Source of the DNA: Acanthococcus lagerstroemiae | Taxonomy: Eukaryota > Arthropoda > Insecta > Hemiptera > Eriococcidae | Length of the DNA stretch: 64,000 nt | Direction of reading: 5' to 3' | NCBI GenBank assembly: GCA_031841125.1 | Contig: CM063110.1 | Coordinates: 52,985,946-53,049,945, forward strand | Part shown: in pieces, positions 21,704 through 32,500 of the stretch | Numbering within the stretch: the stretch's first letter is position 1 | How the letters are laid out: every line of letters begins with the position of its first letter | Position numbers and translations under genes: made by a program | Notes under the pieces: generated by a model | What the model was told of the DNA's origin: nothing | Databases searched by the model: none | What the model saw: only the letters and a program-made list of their open reading frames with translations

Positions 21704-22331
21704 CAGGCGTGCCAACTGGTCACTATTATAGTGACTTGTCACTATTGTCACTATTTTGATAAAGGGAAAAAATTAGAAAAAAACAAAACAAATTTGCTGC
21801 ACGCTGCACCAGTGTTTCTAACTTAGCATAATTGATGCTAGATTTGGCATAATTCAATTTTACAGTATTCCAAAATGTTTAATCTGGAATCTAGCATCTT
21901 TCTTCGGCATAGTTACATCTGAATTCAGCATATTTTAGAATTTTAGCATAATTCTTTTTTTAAGCAAAGAAATCAAAAAATGTCAGAGAATTGCAGCAGA
22001 AAAGCAGAATACACAATTTATGGATAACAGCGCACTCTATACATGAATAGATTCATGATTATGAAGGTACTGCGGTGCTGGACTGGTTCCTTTCTATTTT
22101 CTACCATTAGAATTCCAAAATTATACCAAATTAAATCTAATTTAGCATAGTCTTCGAAGTTTAGCATCTTACTTTTGGCGGACTTTCATGTTTTTTCTGG
22201 TTTCAAGTTGCAAAAAATAGATATTCCATTTGGCATCCATTTTTAGCATTTTTTGGTAGGCGATTTAGCACCCATTTAGCACATTTGATAGGCAGTCTAG
22301 CTCTGTATGGGAAAAAAAGTTGGCAGCACTG
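21704..22331. mobile_element. Possible nested MITE inside the piggyBac-like element
   Basis: CAGGCGTGCCAACT at the left and CAGTGCTGCCAACT at the right (read in reverse) look like inverted hAT-type ends. They enclose sequence rich in TTTAGCATA/GGCATAATT motifs. No matching target duplication was found, so the boundaries are uncertain. Confidence 0.4.
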
Positions 22332-22483
22332 CGCTGCACCCTATTAGTGTAGGGATACACTTACTTCGAACTAATAATAGGAAACACGCATTCGCGGTTC
22401 AGGACAATAATGTCCGGCCCAGTCGGTAACCCTCGTCTATGCATGTTAGCAGAACTTGCGAGGGTAGCTATGTATATGTATAA

Positions 22484-22963
22484 ATGAAGATTAAGAAATA
22501 TAAGATCATTTGCGACTTTCTTGAAAAACCTACTTCTGAAGCTGAAGTGCACTTCATTTTAAATTGTGCCGACCTGTTCACAAAATTCACTGGCCAATTT
22601 CAGAAAAATGAACCTTTAATTCACCGATTGTATGAGGAAATGAATGGATTAGTTACTATTCCGATTAACCGTATTTGCAAAACAAAACTGGCTGAAAGTG
22701 AACTCTTTGCTGCTAATAATTTTCTGTCATATGATAGAATTGTATTGCCTGCAGAAGTCCTAGAAAAATTGGGAACTTTGAAAGAACAAGATGTTGTGAT
22801 GTTCAAAAATGAAAATATTTCCGAAAATGTGAATGGGCAAAGTAAAAATTATACTAAAATAAACAAAATTGGTGGGGGGGGGCAAATAGTAACAAGTAAC
22901 TTGTACCAAGTTTCAAGAAGTGTCCGTATTCAATGCATTCGTAGGACAGAAGTAATGTTGTAG
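22484..22963 (+). pseudogene. hAT-transposase-like fragment
   Basis: A 159-codon frame includes FLEKPTSEAEVHFI, KFTGQFQKNEPLIHRLYEEM and FILN-type hydrophobic helices. The pattern of a region naming a few residues around EPLIHxLY resembles the middle of hAT-related proteins of insects, but no catalytic motif or dimerisation domain is included. It lies within the piggyBac-like element. The final third runs through a G8 stretch at about 22873 and may be out of the true frame. The identification rests on recalled family resemblance. Confidence 0.45.
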
Positions 22964-23210
22964 ATTTAAAAAAAACATTTCGGTTGTGAGCTATTAACAT
23001 GAAGTGGTGGGGGACATTTCAAATTTGTGCGTATTTTTTCGTATTAAAATCAAATTTTTACCTCAAATTTGAATTTAGCATGAAAAAATAGATATAGCAC
23101 TATAAAATTTGGTAGGTTTATGATAAAACTGATGAATTTTTAAATACTGTGACAACTGTCACATGTGTGGTAATATCGGAAGAAAACTACGTGTGGTATT
23201 TAAGGGTTAA

Positions 23211-24233
23211 AGCTAAGTAAATGGAATCTAAGGCTTTTTGGAAATCAATGAGTAGTAAAAATACAACGGTTGGTGATATTCTCTCGTTTTTTCTATTAAT
23301 TCATTGATTATAAATAATTGGTCGATGGTGGAACGATTTTTGCGGAAACCTGCTTGTTCAGGTCCTTGGCATTGGTCTAATTGCGGATAGATACGTTCTT
23401 TTATCAATTTGCCAAAAACTTTTCCCAAATTAGAACTCAAGCTTATAGGTCTGTAGTTTATTTCATTCTTATCTCCTTTTTTGAAAAAAAGCATTATTTC
23501 TGAATAGCTGCATTGGGATGGGATAGTTTTTCTTTTAGAATATTATTAAACATTTTTGTCAAACTTGTCGTTCATTCATCCGCAAATAGCTTCAACTTAT
23601 AATTGCCTGTTTTTTCCGGGGTTACTGCTTTGCCAGGTTTCAACTTTCCCAGGATGGACAAAATCTCGCTTTCCATGAAAGGAACTTCCTTCTTGTTGTT
23701 CACTCCTATAGTAACCTCCGCACTTCGTTCGTTTTGATTTTTACTGTATAACTTACTATAAAAGTCTGTTGCCACTTAGACGATTTTATTCCTGTCGTAG
23801 ACAAATCTGTCTTCGTTATTTTTAATTTTTGGAATAATAATTTGATTTTGAAAAATTTCACGTTTTGCTTTTTTCATTGATCCTGTCTGCTTTATGATTT
23901 CAAGCATCGTATTCGTATCGTAGGTATAAATGCCATTTTAATTGCTTTTTTAACAATTTTCCTCAGTTCAGTTAATTCATTTTTCTCTTTTAAATTTTTG
24001 TGAATTTTATTTGCCAAAGAGTTCCTCCTTTCACAGAGTATTCTAGTTTTTTCAGAAATTTTGGTTTTGGTAGAGTTCAGAGTATTGTTTCGCTAAATTT
24101 TCCAGTAACTGCTTTAATTACCTTCTCCATTTTATCGTAACTTTCTCGAACAGTAGAGGATTCTTCTCGGTTAATTTTCTGGAGTTTATTTTTTACTAAG
24201 TGTTTTTTTTTGCTTTTGATATTTTTCAAGCGG
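23211..24233 (-). pseudogene. RTE-like LINE, part 2 (linker and N-terminal RT)
   Basis: Minus-strand pieces in order: RLKNIKSKKKHLVKNKLQKI (from 24233), a broken linker with several stops, ATDFYSKLYSKNQNERSAEV, ESEILSILGKLKPGKA, then KKGDKNEINYRPISLSSNLG with KLIKERIYPQLD and QAGFRKNRSTIDQLF. The last are the conserved LINE RT fingers motifs. Frameshifts and stops make it a pseudogene. It is bounded by the hAT element on one side and the piggyBac-like element on the other. Confidence 0.85.
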
Positions 24234-26182
24234 TCGTGGCGTACGCACGGGGGATGTTTTGGGTGTCTGGACATACTTTGTGGTCGTTAAAATCTTGCAC
24301 TCCGCGGTTACCGTGACTCAGACCGACTTTCTGTGGACACTGAACCAGAAGATAATGATTGCAATTTCCGTGCCCTTTTAAGATATCGCGCCAAAACCGA
24401 CACCAACCTTCGATAAGAAAGTAGTGCTGCAAATGCGATGTACATATATCAGTCCGCGAATTCAGAATGAATTAGTAGGAATTTGTCAGGACCATATTTT
24501 CAAGCAATTAGTGCAGAAAGTAAATACGAGTCCATCGAAAGTTTTTTCTATACTCGCGGACGAAACGACTGACATTGCAACTATTGAGCAAGTAACCATG
24601 TGCGTTAGGTATGTGGTAAAATTTGAAAACAAAATTGTCACAAGATTTGTGAGGAATTCTTGAACTTCGTTCGCATAACAGATTTTACTGGAAAAGGCTT
24701 GGGAATGCTTATTCTAAAATTCCTCGAAACATCTGGTTTAGATTGTACCATACGATGGAGCAGCTGCAATGAGTGGGCAGTTTCATAGAGCTCACGTTTA
24801 CTTACAGGAAGTGCATGAATTGGCGGTCTATTCGCATTGTATATCTCAGTTTCAATTTAGCTGTACACAACGCATCTTCAGAGCACCACATTAGAAATGT
24901 TATTGGAACTATCGGACATATTTATAATTTTTTCAACACTCCAAAAAGGCAGTTGGTGCTAAAAGCGGCTATTGAAAGTACTGATAGCTTACCAACAACT
25001 AAGAAGAAATTGAAAAAATTATGTCAGACCAGATGGGTTGAGTAACATGACTCTGTGGATAGTTCTGTGAATCTCCGACCAGCAGTTGTGGTAGCTTTAG
25101 AACAGATTCTATAGACATATGGACTGATCCTACCACCAGAAGCGCAGCGACGCAGTTGCTTTCAACTATTAAAAAAATCGAATTTCAAGTTTGCGTCTGT
25201 GTTCTCCAATCAGTGAATACAATTGCTTTGCCATTAAGTCGCATTTTACAAAGTGAAAACCAAGATTTGGCTCAGGCTCTCGAACATGTACAAATGGCAG
25301 AAGAAGAGTTACAACACAGAAGAAGAAATGTGGATTCTGCAGAGGAATATTACAGACGTTCTATTTACATCCCGTATTTAGATCTAGTTATAAGACATAT
25401 TCATGATCGGTTCTTGAAGCATCGCGATGCTTTATCCAATTTCAAATGTTTGTTCCCGAAAGAAAATGAACAAGCTGATCCAAGAGAAGAACTGGAAGAA
25501 TCTGCTCTGAAATTATTTTGTACATATTCAGATATTTTGCCTGACCAATCTGAAGTTATATGGTTCAATGAGCTATACATCTGGCGACGTTACATTCGCC
25601 CAATGAAGGTGAAGAACAGTCTCACAGCTCTTGATTTCTGCAATGAAGAGGCTTTTCCAAATATATATAAAATGTTATTCATTATGGCGGCCTCGCCAGT
25701 TAGTACTGCACAGGCGAGCGGTCATTCTCTCCACTGAAGAGGCTCAAGACCTATTTACGGTCGACAATGGGTGAAGAGAGACTGAACGGTTTCGCATTAC
25801 TTAATATACATTGGCAAGTGCCAGTCGTAACTGAAGATATTGTAGAGGAATTTTTTAAAATTCCACGAAGAATTTCCATGTTGAGAAATTAAAATCTGTT
25901 CTTTAGATATTGACTATATTCTTTCAATTCTAAAATCTTTTGCACTCATTCGTAAGTACCTATATCAAGCATAACCGTTGTCACTAAGTATGAGTCTTAC
26001 TATCCCTTAAAATTTCCGACAAAGTGTGATACAAAAAAGGTGTATGAAATGCTTCAAAATTCACTTTTAGGAGAAAAAATTAAAAAAAAAAAATTTCCGG
26101 GGCGGACCTCCTTTTTCTTCCCACAAATTCCCTTTAATTTCTCTTAGACACGCACCTTGACTGAATCCTGCGTACGCCACTG
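24234..26182 (+). mobile_element. Degraded hAT transposon with 8-bp target duplication
   Basis: The right terminus, read in reverse, is CAGTGGCGTACGCAGGATTC; the left terminus TCGTGGCGTACGCACGGGGG is a mutated version. The flanking octamers TCAAGCGG (24226-24233) and CCAAGTGG (26183-26190) match in 6 of 8 positions. Removing the element rejoins the RTE-like LINE reading between IPT and LKNIKSK. This fixes the limits independently of the termini. It encodes the transposase remnant at 24424-25890. Confidence 0.88.
24424..25890 (+). pseudogene. hAT transposase pseudogene (DUF4371/dimerisation type)
   Basis: Pieces in successive frames give KVFSILADETTDIATIEQVT, a degraded segment with PYDGAAAMSGQFHRA, then FNLAVHNASSEHHIRNVIGT, NFFNTPKRQLVLKAAIEST, KKLKKLCQTRWVE, and ALPLSRILQSENQDLAQAL. 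The C terminus has EEAFPNIYKMLFIMAASPVSTA followed, after a frame break at about 25725, by a shifted remnant of the LNGLALLNIH-type end. ILADETTD, DGAAAMSG and the C-terminal dimerisation region define the hAT group often annotated as zinc-finger MYM or 52-kDa-repressor-like. At least four frame breaks or stops are present. Confidence 0.88.
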
Positions 26183-26393
26183 CCAAGTGGGAATCATTCT
26201 TTTCCTTAACCGTTGTGTTTTATTATAATTTTTGATTTTTGTTCTTTTTTCCATTTCAATTTTCATTCTTAAAAGTCTGTGGTTCGAAGGAAATTCAAAC
26301 TGATCACATCTAGCCACATCCGACACTATTCTTAAATCGTTTACTATTGAGTAATCAATTTCGTTCCTTGTAGTCCCATCTGGTGCCAGCCAT

Positions 26394-26424
<31 letters not shown>

Positions 26425-26480
26425 CAAAAAATGTATTAGGGTACACTGCAAGCAGGTTTTCAGAACGACTGCCTAGAATT
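26183..26480 (-). pseudogene. RTE-like LINE, part 1 (endonuclease C-terminal end)
   Basis: Minus-strand translation reads VYPNTFFEKK, RAWLAPDGTTRNEIDYSIVN, DLRIVSDV and FEFPSNHRLLRMKIEM. This is the WTWxSPDGxxxNEIDYI ... SDHRLL end of the endonuclease domain of RTE-like LINEs. The expected SDH is SNH, so a catalytic-region Asp is lost. A 27-base T run at about 26398-26424 expands the KKK segment. The LINE resumes at 24233 beyond the hAT insertion. Confidence 0.82.
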
Positions 26481-26926
26481 AAATACAAAATGATAGAAAC
26501 TGTATCTCGAACTATTTCGAGTGGCACAGACAATAACCTCGGTTTTCAGTTGATCAGCTAGCGCTGCAGACATTACAGCAAAGAAATTGGACGAAGTCTG
26601 TACAATTAATCTGGCGAAATTCGAGGGAACGCGGACACATCCTCCGCAACAGTAGCGGAAAAATGCCAATTAAAGACACGTGAGAATTTCTGTCGAATAC
26701 ACGCCTTCTGACCGGCTGTCTGCTTGTCCTTCAACTATACGTACCACGTAAACTCCTACTCACGAGCTCACCACTCCAAGTCTTCTCTCGATATGAGCCT
26801 GAATGGAGGAAAAGACCGACCATCGTGCAACGTCAGGTTGTTTTCATCAATGATCGAAAATTCTTATTTGATTCATCATCGATGTTCACGAGCGGTGGTG
26901 GACTTAATTTCTCATTTCTGCTATAG

Positions 26927-27255
26927 GAAAGAAAATCAAAGTGGAGCTTTGCGAAGCACCAAGAATGGCTTCAGGAGACCGGGACCAACTCGGGCAGGGT
27001 TCTTTCTCGATTTACATATACGACGAAATACACTATACAGAGGCTCGTGAAACGCGAACAATAACGCGACATATTATGCTAATTGATGGCGAAATTATAA
27101 TAGCACCATCCAGCTTCGACGTAGGCTCACATTTCCGTATCGGACGTAACGCGATACCGGCTGCAGATGTTGGCCAGGTGAACCCGGACGAGTTCGTCTG
27201 GCTGAAAATGAGGAAGGAACTCTGCTCGCTTCCATTCGGCAAGATACAGGCGTAG
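26927..27255 (+). CDS. Possible host-gene exon, unidentified
   Basis: An open frame of about 110 codons from a splice-acceptor-like TTCTGCTATAG (ending at 26926) reads through SIYIYDEIHYTEARETRTIT, HIMLIDGEIIIAPSSFDVGS and NPDEFVWLKMRKELCSLPF to a TAG at 27253-27255. That stop is immediately followed by GTACGTG, a good donor. The peptide has an ordered mix of hydrophobic and charged residues unlike the repeat-derived frames nearby, and no mobile-element signature borders it. I do not recognise the protein. The in-frame stop at the donor argues that it may be a terminal exon, or that the frame is fortuitous. Confidence 0.3.
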
Positions 27256-27751
27256 GTACGTGTAATGTCAGATAAAACAAGCATTGAGCATTCTGCCTCG
27301 AAAACGAACAGCAAAGTTGGCAGTCTAAAGTCTCCGAGTGGTGTGCGGTCAACGCACGGGAGAAGAAATGAAAATGCGGTGTAGGATCATCGTCAGCGTG
27401 TGAGCTCAGGTAATTCCCAGACGATCACATTTTCCGCCGGTTTTGTTGCATTCAATTATTCAAAACGAACCTGCTGCGATGTTACGGTGACTCCGCACGA
27501 GGCCGCGTTTCGAGTAAACACGAAACAGATTACTGATTAAAAATTTGGTAGTTTACTCTTGCACAGAACGTAGCCGGGCGAAATTACAGAACATTCAAAA
27601 ATTCATCAGTTCGCCCAGGTTTTTCTTTCGTTACTTCGAGAAACGAAAAAGAGTTTGTATCAAACGTAACAGCAGCTCGAATACATCCTCTGGATCCGAT
27701 CCGATACCTTGAACTTTCCACTACATTCATCACATATCACTCACTTGGGAT

Positions 27752-28009
27752 GAGCGGCGTAGTCAGGGGACGGAGGTCGAGAAGTCTGGACCCCTTTCCC
27801 TTGGCGGGGCGTTTGGAGATGCACGCATGCCAAATGGCTCCCTAGACACAGTACCCCATGGTCCCGGAAACTATTCTTTCGAAGACCAGAGGGGATAGAC
27901 CTCTTTTCTGATTTCGTTAAATAGTGGTTTTGCTAATTTTAGCACCCGTTTAACATCCTCTCTCTTTTGGGTCAACACCCCCTCGAACACTAGACCGGCT
28001 ACGCCACTA
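27752..28009. mobile_element. hAT-type MITE
   Basis: GAGCGGCGTAGTCAGGGGAC at the left and AGTGGCGTAGCCGGTCTAG at the right (read in reverse) are the inverted ends of the CAGTGGCGTAGCC type. The flanks cttgggat and cttcctga agree in only half of the positions. The interior contains the dispersed motif ATGCACGCATGCCAAA at about 27815. Confidence 0.6.
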
Positions 28010-28900
28010 CTTCCTGACGAAGTCGCGCGCGCGTTCGCGGGTCAACAAAATGGCAACTGGAGAAAACCGACTCGCAAACGGTGACGTGAAGTTCGCACGA
28101 GTAGCAGCCACCAGCGATTCCGCATTTTCATTTTTCCAAATCACTACTTCCCGCTGGCTTTTTGAGAACACATCAAAAGTTCTCTGTACCATGTAAAGTG
28201 GAATTGGTTTCCGGTTTACGAACGTGTGTAATGCAGAGAGCACACAACAGCATATCAACCCCGCTGCGGCGCTTTTCCAAGTTTGTTTCCTATATCCTAT
28301 ACCTCGGCGCTCGCTTTCTCGTTCGACGGGACAAAATCACTTTCTACAAATAAAGCAAAGACCCGCGATAATCGACATCCAGAGACCGATACGTTCTTTA
28401 GCTGAAATGCTGAAAATACGTGTATACGAATTTAACGAAAGTACATATAGAAGTGTATAACATACAACCTATCTATCATTGTTTAGTTCGACTGGATTTC
28501 ACCGCACGTAATCGTTCGACCAAATATTTCCCATATTTCTTCGCCCACCATGTATTTTCCTTCGCGCGTGGATATTCTTTGTTTTCTGAAAAGCCATTCG
28601 AACTTCGCAGGCCGTTAGTCGCGCGAGTTCATATCTCACGATAAATGACTCGAAATGCTCGGTTAAAAGAGATTCGGGTAAGTGTGTTCCTCTTTTCGTG
28701 ACATACATAACATTCCATCAGCTTTTAGGTCACCGTAGCCAGATAAAGTTTCCGTTTTCAATGTTCACGTGTATCAGTGGAGCCAAAGAGTGTCCCGACA
28801 AACCATTTTCCTCTTTGCGACTTTGTCAAATAGTATTTTTTTTTTAAATTTTAATTTTAGCACCCTCTGTAACAACCTCTCCCCATTCGGTCAAGACTAA
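28010..28900. other. No gene recognised; CpG-rich
   Basis: Includes CGCGCGCGTTCGCGGG near 28025 and several short frames on both strands without motifs. It may be host regulatory or single-copy DNA. Confidence 0.4.
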
Positions 28901-28901
28901 C

Positions 28902-29058
28902 CACGTAGCAGCTCGCCAGATTTCGACCTAGGCCGGTTTTTCGGCTAGAAGGGAAGAGGGCTAAGACAGCCCTAACAGCCTCCTCGACGTCTTTGAAGTA
29001 ATGCTCGAAAGGGCGGATTCTAGGGCTCAGGTTGAGAGCTAATTAGACAAAGAGACCT
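28902..29058 (+). mobile_element. SINE family A, 5'-truncated copy
   Basis: Starts in CACGTAGCAGCTCGCCAG and continues through GGCCGGTTTTTCGGCTAGAA, AGAGGGCTAAGACAGCCCTA, TGAAGTAATGCTCGAAAGG and GGCTCAGGTTGAGAGC. The tRNA-like head is missing. Confidence 0.85.
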
Positions 29059-29379
29059 CTCTTGAACATTAGGTTGGCACTGATGTGTATATCTAGGTAC
29101 ATTCGACACCGGTGGAGCCAGGGTCGAGAGGGAACGATATCGTATATCCAACGATCAATCGGGGACGTCACAATCACAAAACGTGATTGGATCACCTCGA
29201 TTTGGCAGGATGGTGCAGCAATCCTGATCAGAGTTCCATGCCGAGTCCCATGGCCACTAGGTCAGGTGCGTGAAGATACGCCGCGAAATGTTCTGAGAAG
29301 GCGAACAAGACCGAAGCCATCGGAGGATGAAGCAAGGAAGTGGCGAAAATACACGTGCTCTCTGCTCGACTACGGAGTG

Positions 29380-29878
29380 TCTATTACTATAACGTCGAAA
29401 ACCGAAGAATTTTTCATTTTCCAAAGACTTTTTCAAAGGGGTGTCAAGCAGGGGACCCCCTCTCACCCAATTTATTTAATGCGCTACTACAAGATATATT
29501 TCTAGATCTAGACTGAGAGGGGAAGGCCTAAAAATAAATGGTAACTGGATGAACAGTCTCCGGTATGCGGACGATATCAGCCTCATTAGCGATTCGATCG
29601 TCGATATCCAAATTATGTTGGAACAACTGTCCGCAGAAAGCGAAAAAAGAGGTCTAACGATAAATCGGGAGAAAACCGAACTGATATCCAGAACTGACAA
29701 CGTTCCCATTTACCTAAATGGACACAAAATCACCAACACATCAGAATACAAATATCTAGGCCAAACAATAGCCTTCACGGACAGACTAGAAAACCCGCTG
29801 AAAACCAGAGTTGGAAATGGGTGGAAAAGCTACTGGGCACTGAAAACTATACTAAAAGGAGAATTCGAATTAAAAACG
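29380..29878 (+). pseudogene. RTE-like LINE no. 2, RT core
   Basis: Plus-strand frames give KTEEFF, QRGVKQGTP (from the QGDPLSP motif), then after a frame break MNSLRYADDISLISDSIVDI with catalytic YADD at 29564-29575, EKRGLTINREKTELISR, NTSEYKYLGQTI and WKSYWALKTILKGEFELKT. The sequence is then cut by a DNA transposon whose removal restores ELKT-KLKVLKCC. It is of the same general class as the LINE at 21-26 kb but a distinct copy and better preserved here. Confidence 0.87.
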
Positions 29879-31912
29879 CAGGGTGTACATTCTCTGGGAA
29901 ACCTGGAAAATCTGGAAAAGTCGGGGAATTTTGGAATTTTCAGCATTTTTCACCTAAAAGTCAGGGAACTGTGTAGAAAATTGACTGCGAAATTCTGTAG
30001 TATTTCAAACAGAATTTACTCTATTTCTTATTCAAAAACATTTTTCCTTCGCTTCGCTCAGGCAATTTTCTTATCTTTTTTCTTTCACCGGAGAAAGATA
30101 ATGGGTAATACAACCCCCCCCCCCGCCTTCTAACGCAATAGTACAGGGTGAGTTGGTGTGATGAAATCGTTTTCATGGTATTCGTTTCGTGTCTACATTT
30201 TTCTATTAAGGCGGCTATACACTTAACATATTTCGTATGTGACTTCACGAACTATTTATTTCACGAAAAATATGACTGAACGCGAACCAATCCATATGCA
30301 CTTCTCCCAATATCAGCTGTTTCGTGTTTCGTGTTTTCATCTCATCCTGTTCGTGAAAATCTGAGAATCGGCGCGAAAATATGCGAAAATGAAAAAACTA
30401 TTCAGTCTAGTTCTTCATCCCAGTGTAAAAAATTTTTTGAGAAAGTCGTAATGAAACGAAAATCTCAGAACCAATGAATTCACCTTCTGGAACGTCCTGC
30501 CATCGGGTTTCTCTTCGGCTTCCTTCTCCTTCGAAAATGTAGATGAAAATGAATAAAAGGGACTTCCGATATTTTGGGGAAAGAGTAACTAATCCACAAA
30601 ATTTGAAAAAAATCTAGAGACCTCATAATAGTTATTATCACGTTACGAAAGAGTCCACTGTTGTCAAATTTATGACCTTATATATCTATCGATACTCTTA
30701 AATTGAAGCCTCTTTCGCCTCCCCTGGTGCCATAATTTTCTGGATCCTAACCACCTTTTTACTTTCATGGCATTTGTCGTTAGATATGCTGCAGCTTATT
30801 CACCTAGGTTCCAGAATTAATTTTAATAGTTACTTTCCGTCCCCCTAAACCATTCAGGCTCCACGAGGGAGGGGCTAATTCCGGTTACTCTAGTTTTCCT
30901 CAGGTTCCAAATTTTTTGCGAGATTTGAAAGTCACTTTTTTGGACAGGGTAGCCAACCAAGCTCTGAGTCGCTGATTTCGAATATCGCTTCGGATTTGTA
31001 TCTGACCCCTTCCAGAGCACTGTCGTAATACGAATTCAGCTTCTCTAGCGAAAAATTGCACGAAGTATCAAAATAGGGGTGGTTTTGTGTCGCTGATTTC
31101 GAATATCGTTTCCGATTTTTAATCTGGACCAAATTTAAGCTCCTGTGCTTTTTCATTTGAGAAATTTTTACGGTGTTATTTTCTATTAACAACACTTTGA
31201 ATAAATAAAACTGTATTTGTCTGATTGGCCGAGTGGATAGCGTGTTGGTCTTAGAATCCGGAGGTCCCGGGTCCGAGCCCACGTAGCAACTCGCCAGAAT
31301 TCTCGACCAGAAGGGAAGAGGGCTAAGACAGTCCTAACAGCCTCCCCGACGTCTCTGAAGTAATGCTCGAAAGGCCGGATTCCAGGACTCGGGTGGATAG
31401 AAAATTAGAGAAAGAGACCCTATTCGGTGACTTTAATTAGAAAAGGGTGAATTCCGAGTCAACCGTTGCTTGTCCTACGCTCTTGCTACCTCATTGGTCA
31501 CACCAGGAGGGTCGGGATTCAAAAATTATCCCTAAAATTGAATGCAGCGACCTCGAAAACCTATAAACCAATTTACGAATTTTATTCTTTCTACCCCCCC
31601 CCCCCCCTCTTCACGGACGGCACAAAGCCTCACGAAAAAAAATCTATGGAGTCGTTAATTGACATCGCACCACGCTGCATCCCATAGAGCGCATTTTCAT
31701 TTCCATAATTAAATTTTTACACCCCCTCTGTCACAGGTCCATAAGCACATGATAGTTAGAAAAAAAAGTTTGTGGAGTGATTAACGATATTCCCCGCTCA
31801 TGATGTTCGAAAAAATTTGACCCTCTCCCTTGCATGTGTCATTTGTATTTGAATGGTCTGGAAAACTGGAAAAGTCAGCGAAATTCATTTCCGAACAAGA
31901 ATGGACACCTTG
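29879..31912. mobile_element. 2-kb TIR DNA transposon with 5-bp target duplication
   Basis: The termini are CAGGGTGTACATTCTCTGGG at the left and CAAGGTGTCCATTCTTGTTC at the right (read in reverse). They are followed on both sides by GGAAAA-CTGGAAAAGTC-type sequence. A perfect AAACG duplication flanks it (29874-29878 and 31913-31917), and excision restores the LINE frame. No transposase frame is visible. The inside holds a SINE (31220-31428) and repeats of GTCGCTGATTTCGAATATCG. The element at 60711-61095 has similar ends and also a 5-bp duplication. Confidence 0.85.
31220..31428 (+). mobile_element. SINE family A, full-length copy
   Basis: Head GTCTGATTGGCCGAGTGGATAG with A box TGGCCGAGTGG and a B box mutated to GGTCCGAGCCC. 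The body is as in the other family members, ending ATTAGAGAAAGAGACCC. It sits inside the 29879-31912 transposon. Confidence 0.9.
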
Positions 31913-32085
31913 AAACGAAACTAAAAGTATTAAAATGCTGCGTTATTCCAACACCTATGTACTGCGCTCAAACATGGGCCCTGACCAGTAACCAAACACA
32001 AAGACTACTAGCCAGAGAAAGAAAAATGATCAGACGCCTACCAGGGGTTAAACTAAGGGACAGGATAAGGAATGGGGAAGGCATC
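31913..32085 (+). pseudogene. RTE-like LINE no. 2, post-RT segment
   Basis: Resumes the frame of 29549-29878 with KLKVLKCCVIPTPMYCAQTW, ALTSNQTQRLLARERKMIRR and LPGVKLRDRIRNGE, the typical RTE tail after the RT. It is interrupted at about 32085 by SINE-derived sequence. Confidence 0.88.
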
Positions 32086-32382
32086 ACAATCGCAGGGCGT
32101 GTAACCACCAGATCAGAAAAATTGTTACTGTGCGTGTGCACATCGTGGATAGCTTCTTGTTTCGTTCTTAATTTTCTCTCAACCCGAGCCCTGGAATCTG
32201 CTCTTTCGAGCATTACCTTAGAGAGGTTGGGGAGGCTGTTAAGGCTGTCTTAGCCCTCTTCCCTTCTGGCCGAAAAACCAGCCTAAATCGAAATCTGGCG
32301 AGTTGCTACGTGGGCTTGAACTCGGGACCTCCGGATTCTCAAACTAGCGCGCTATCGACTCGGCCAACCCAACAGGCCGGTG
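32086..32382. mobile_element. Composite SINE insertion: family B fragment joined to an inverted family A copy
   Basis: 32086-32158 (plus) carries CAGGGCGTGTAACCACCAGA and CTGTGCGTGTGCACATCGTG, an internal piece of family B. 32168-32382 is a family A SINE on the minus strand, with head at GGCCGAGTCGATAGCGCG and B-box-like GGTCCCGAGTTCAAG. The LINE continues on the right, so the two SINE parts entered or were joined at one place. Confidence 0.8.
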
Positions 32383-32500
32383 TCGCCTGGGGAAGAGACG
32401 CCAGGGAAAGGGGCCACTGGAAAAGAGTGGGGGAGGCCTATGCCCGTCAATGGGTGCATTAAATTGGTAATTTTTATTTTAAGTTAAAGAATACATATGA
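32383..32500 (+). pseudogene. RTE-like LINE no. 2, C-terminal end and 3' UTR
   Basis: Reads AGVAWGRDARERGHWKRVGE followed by AYARQWVH and a stop, the usual last residues of an RTE-like ORF, then an AT-rich tail. Confidence 0.75.

Larger units (their letters stand above)
21237..23206. mobile_element. piggyBac-like non-autonomous element at TTAA
   Basis: Both edges are flanked by TTAA (21233-21236 and 23207-23210). The termini are inverted: CCCTTCAATACCACACATGT at the left and CCCTTAAATACCACACGTAG at the right. Subterminal copies of CACATGTGACAATTGTCAC-like palindromes occur at both ends (about 21248-21268, 21440-21465 and 23148-23172). TTAA target and CCCT ends are diagnostic of piggyBac-type transposons. 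No piggyBac transposase is present; the interior holds other repeats. It interrupts the RTE-like LINE. Confidence 0.85.
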
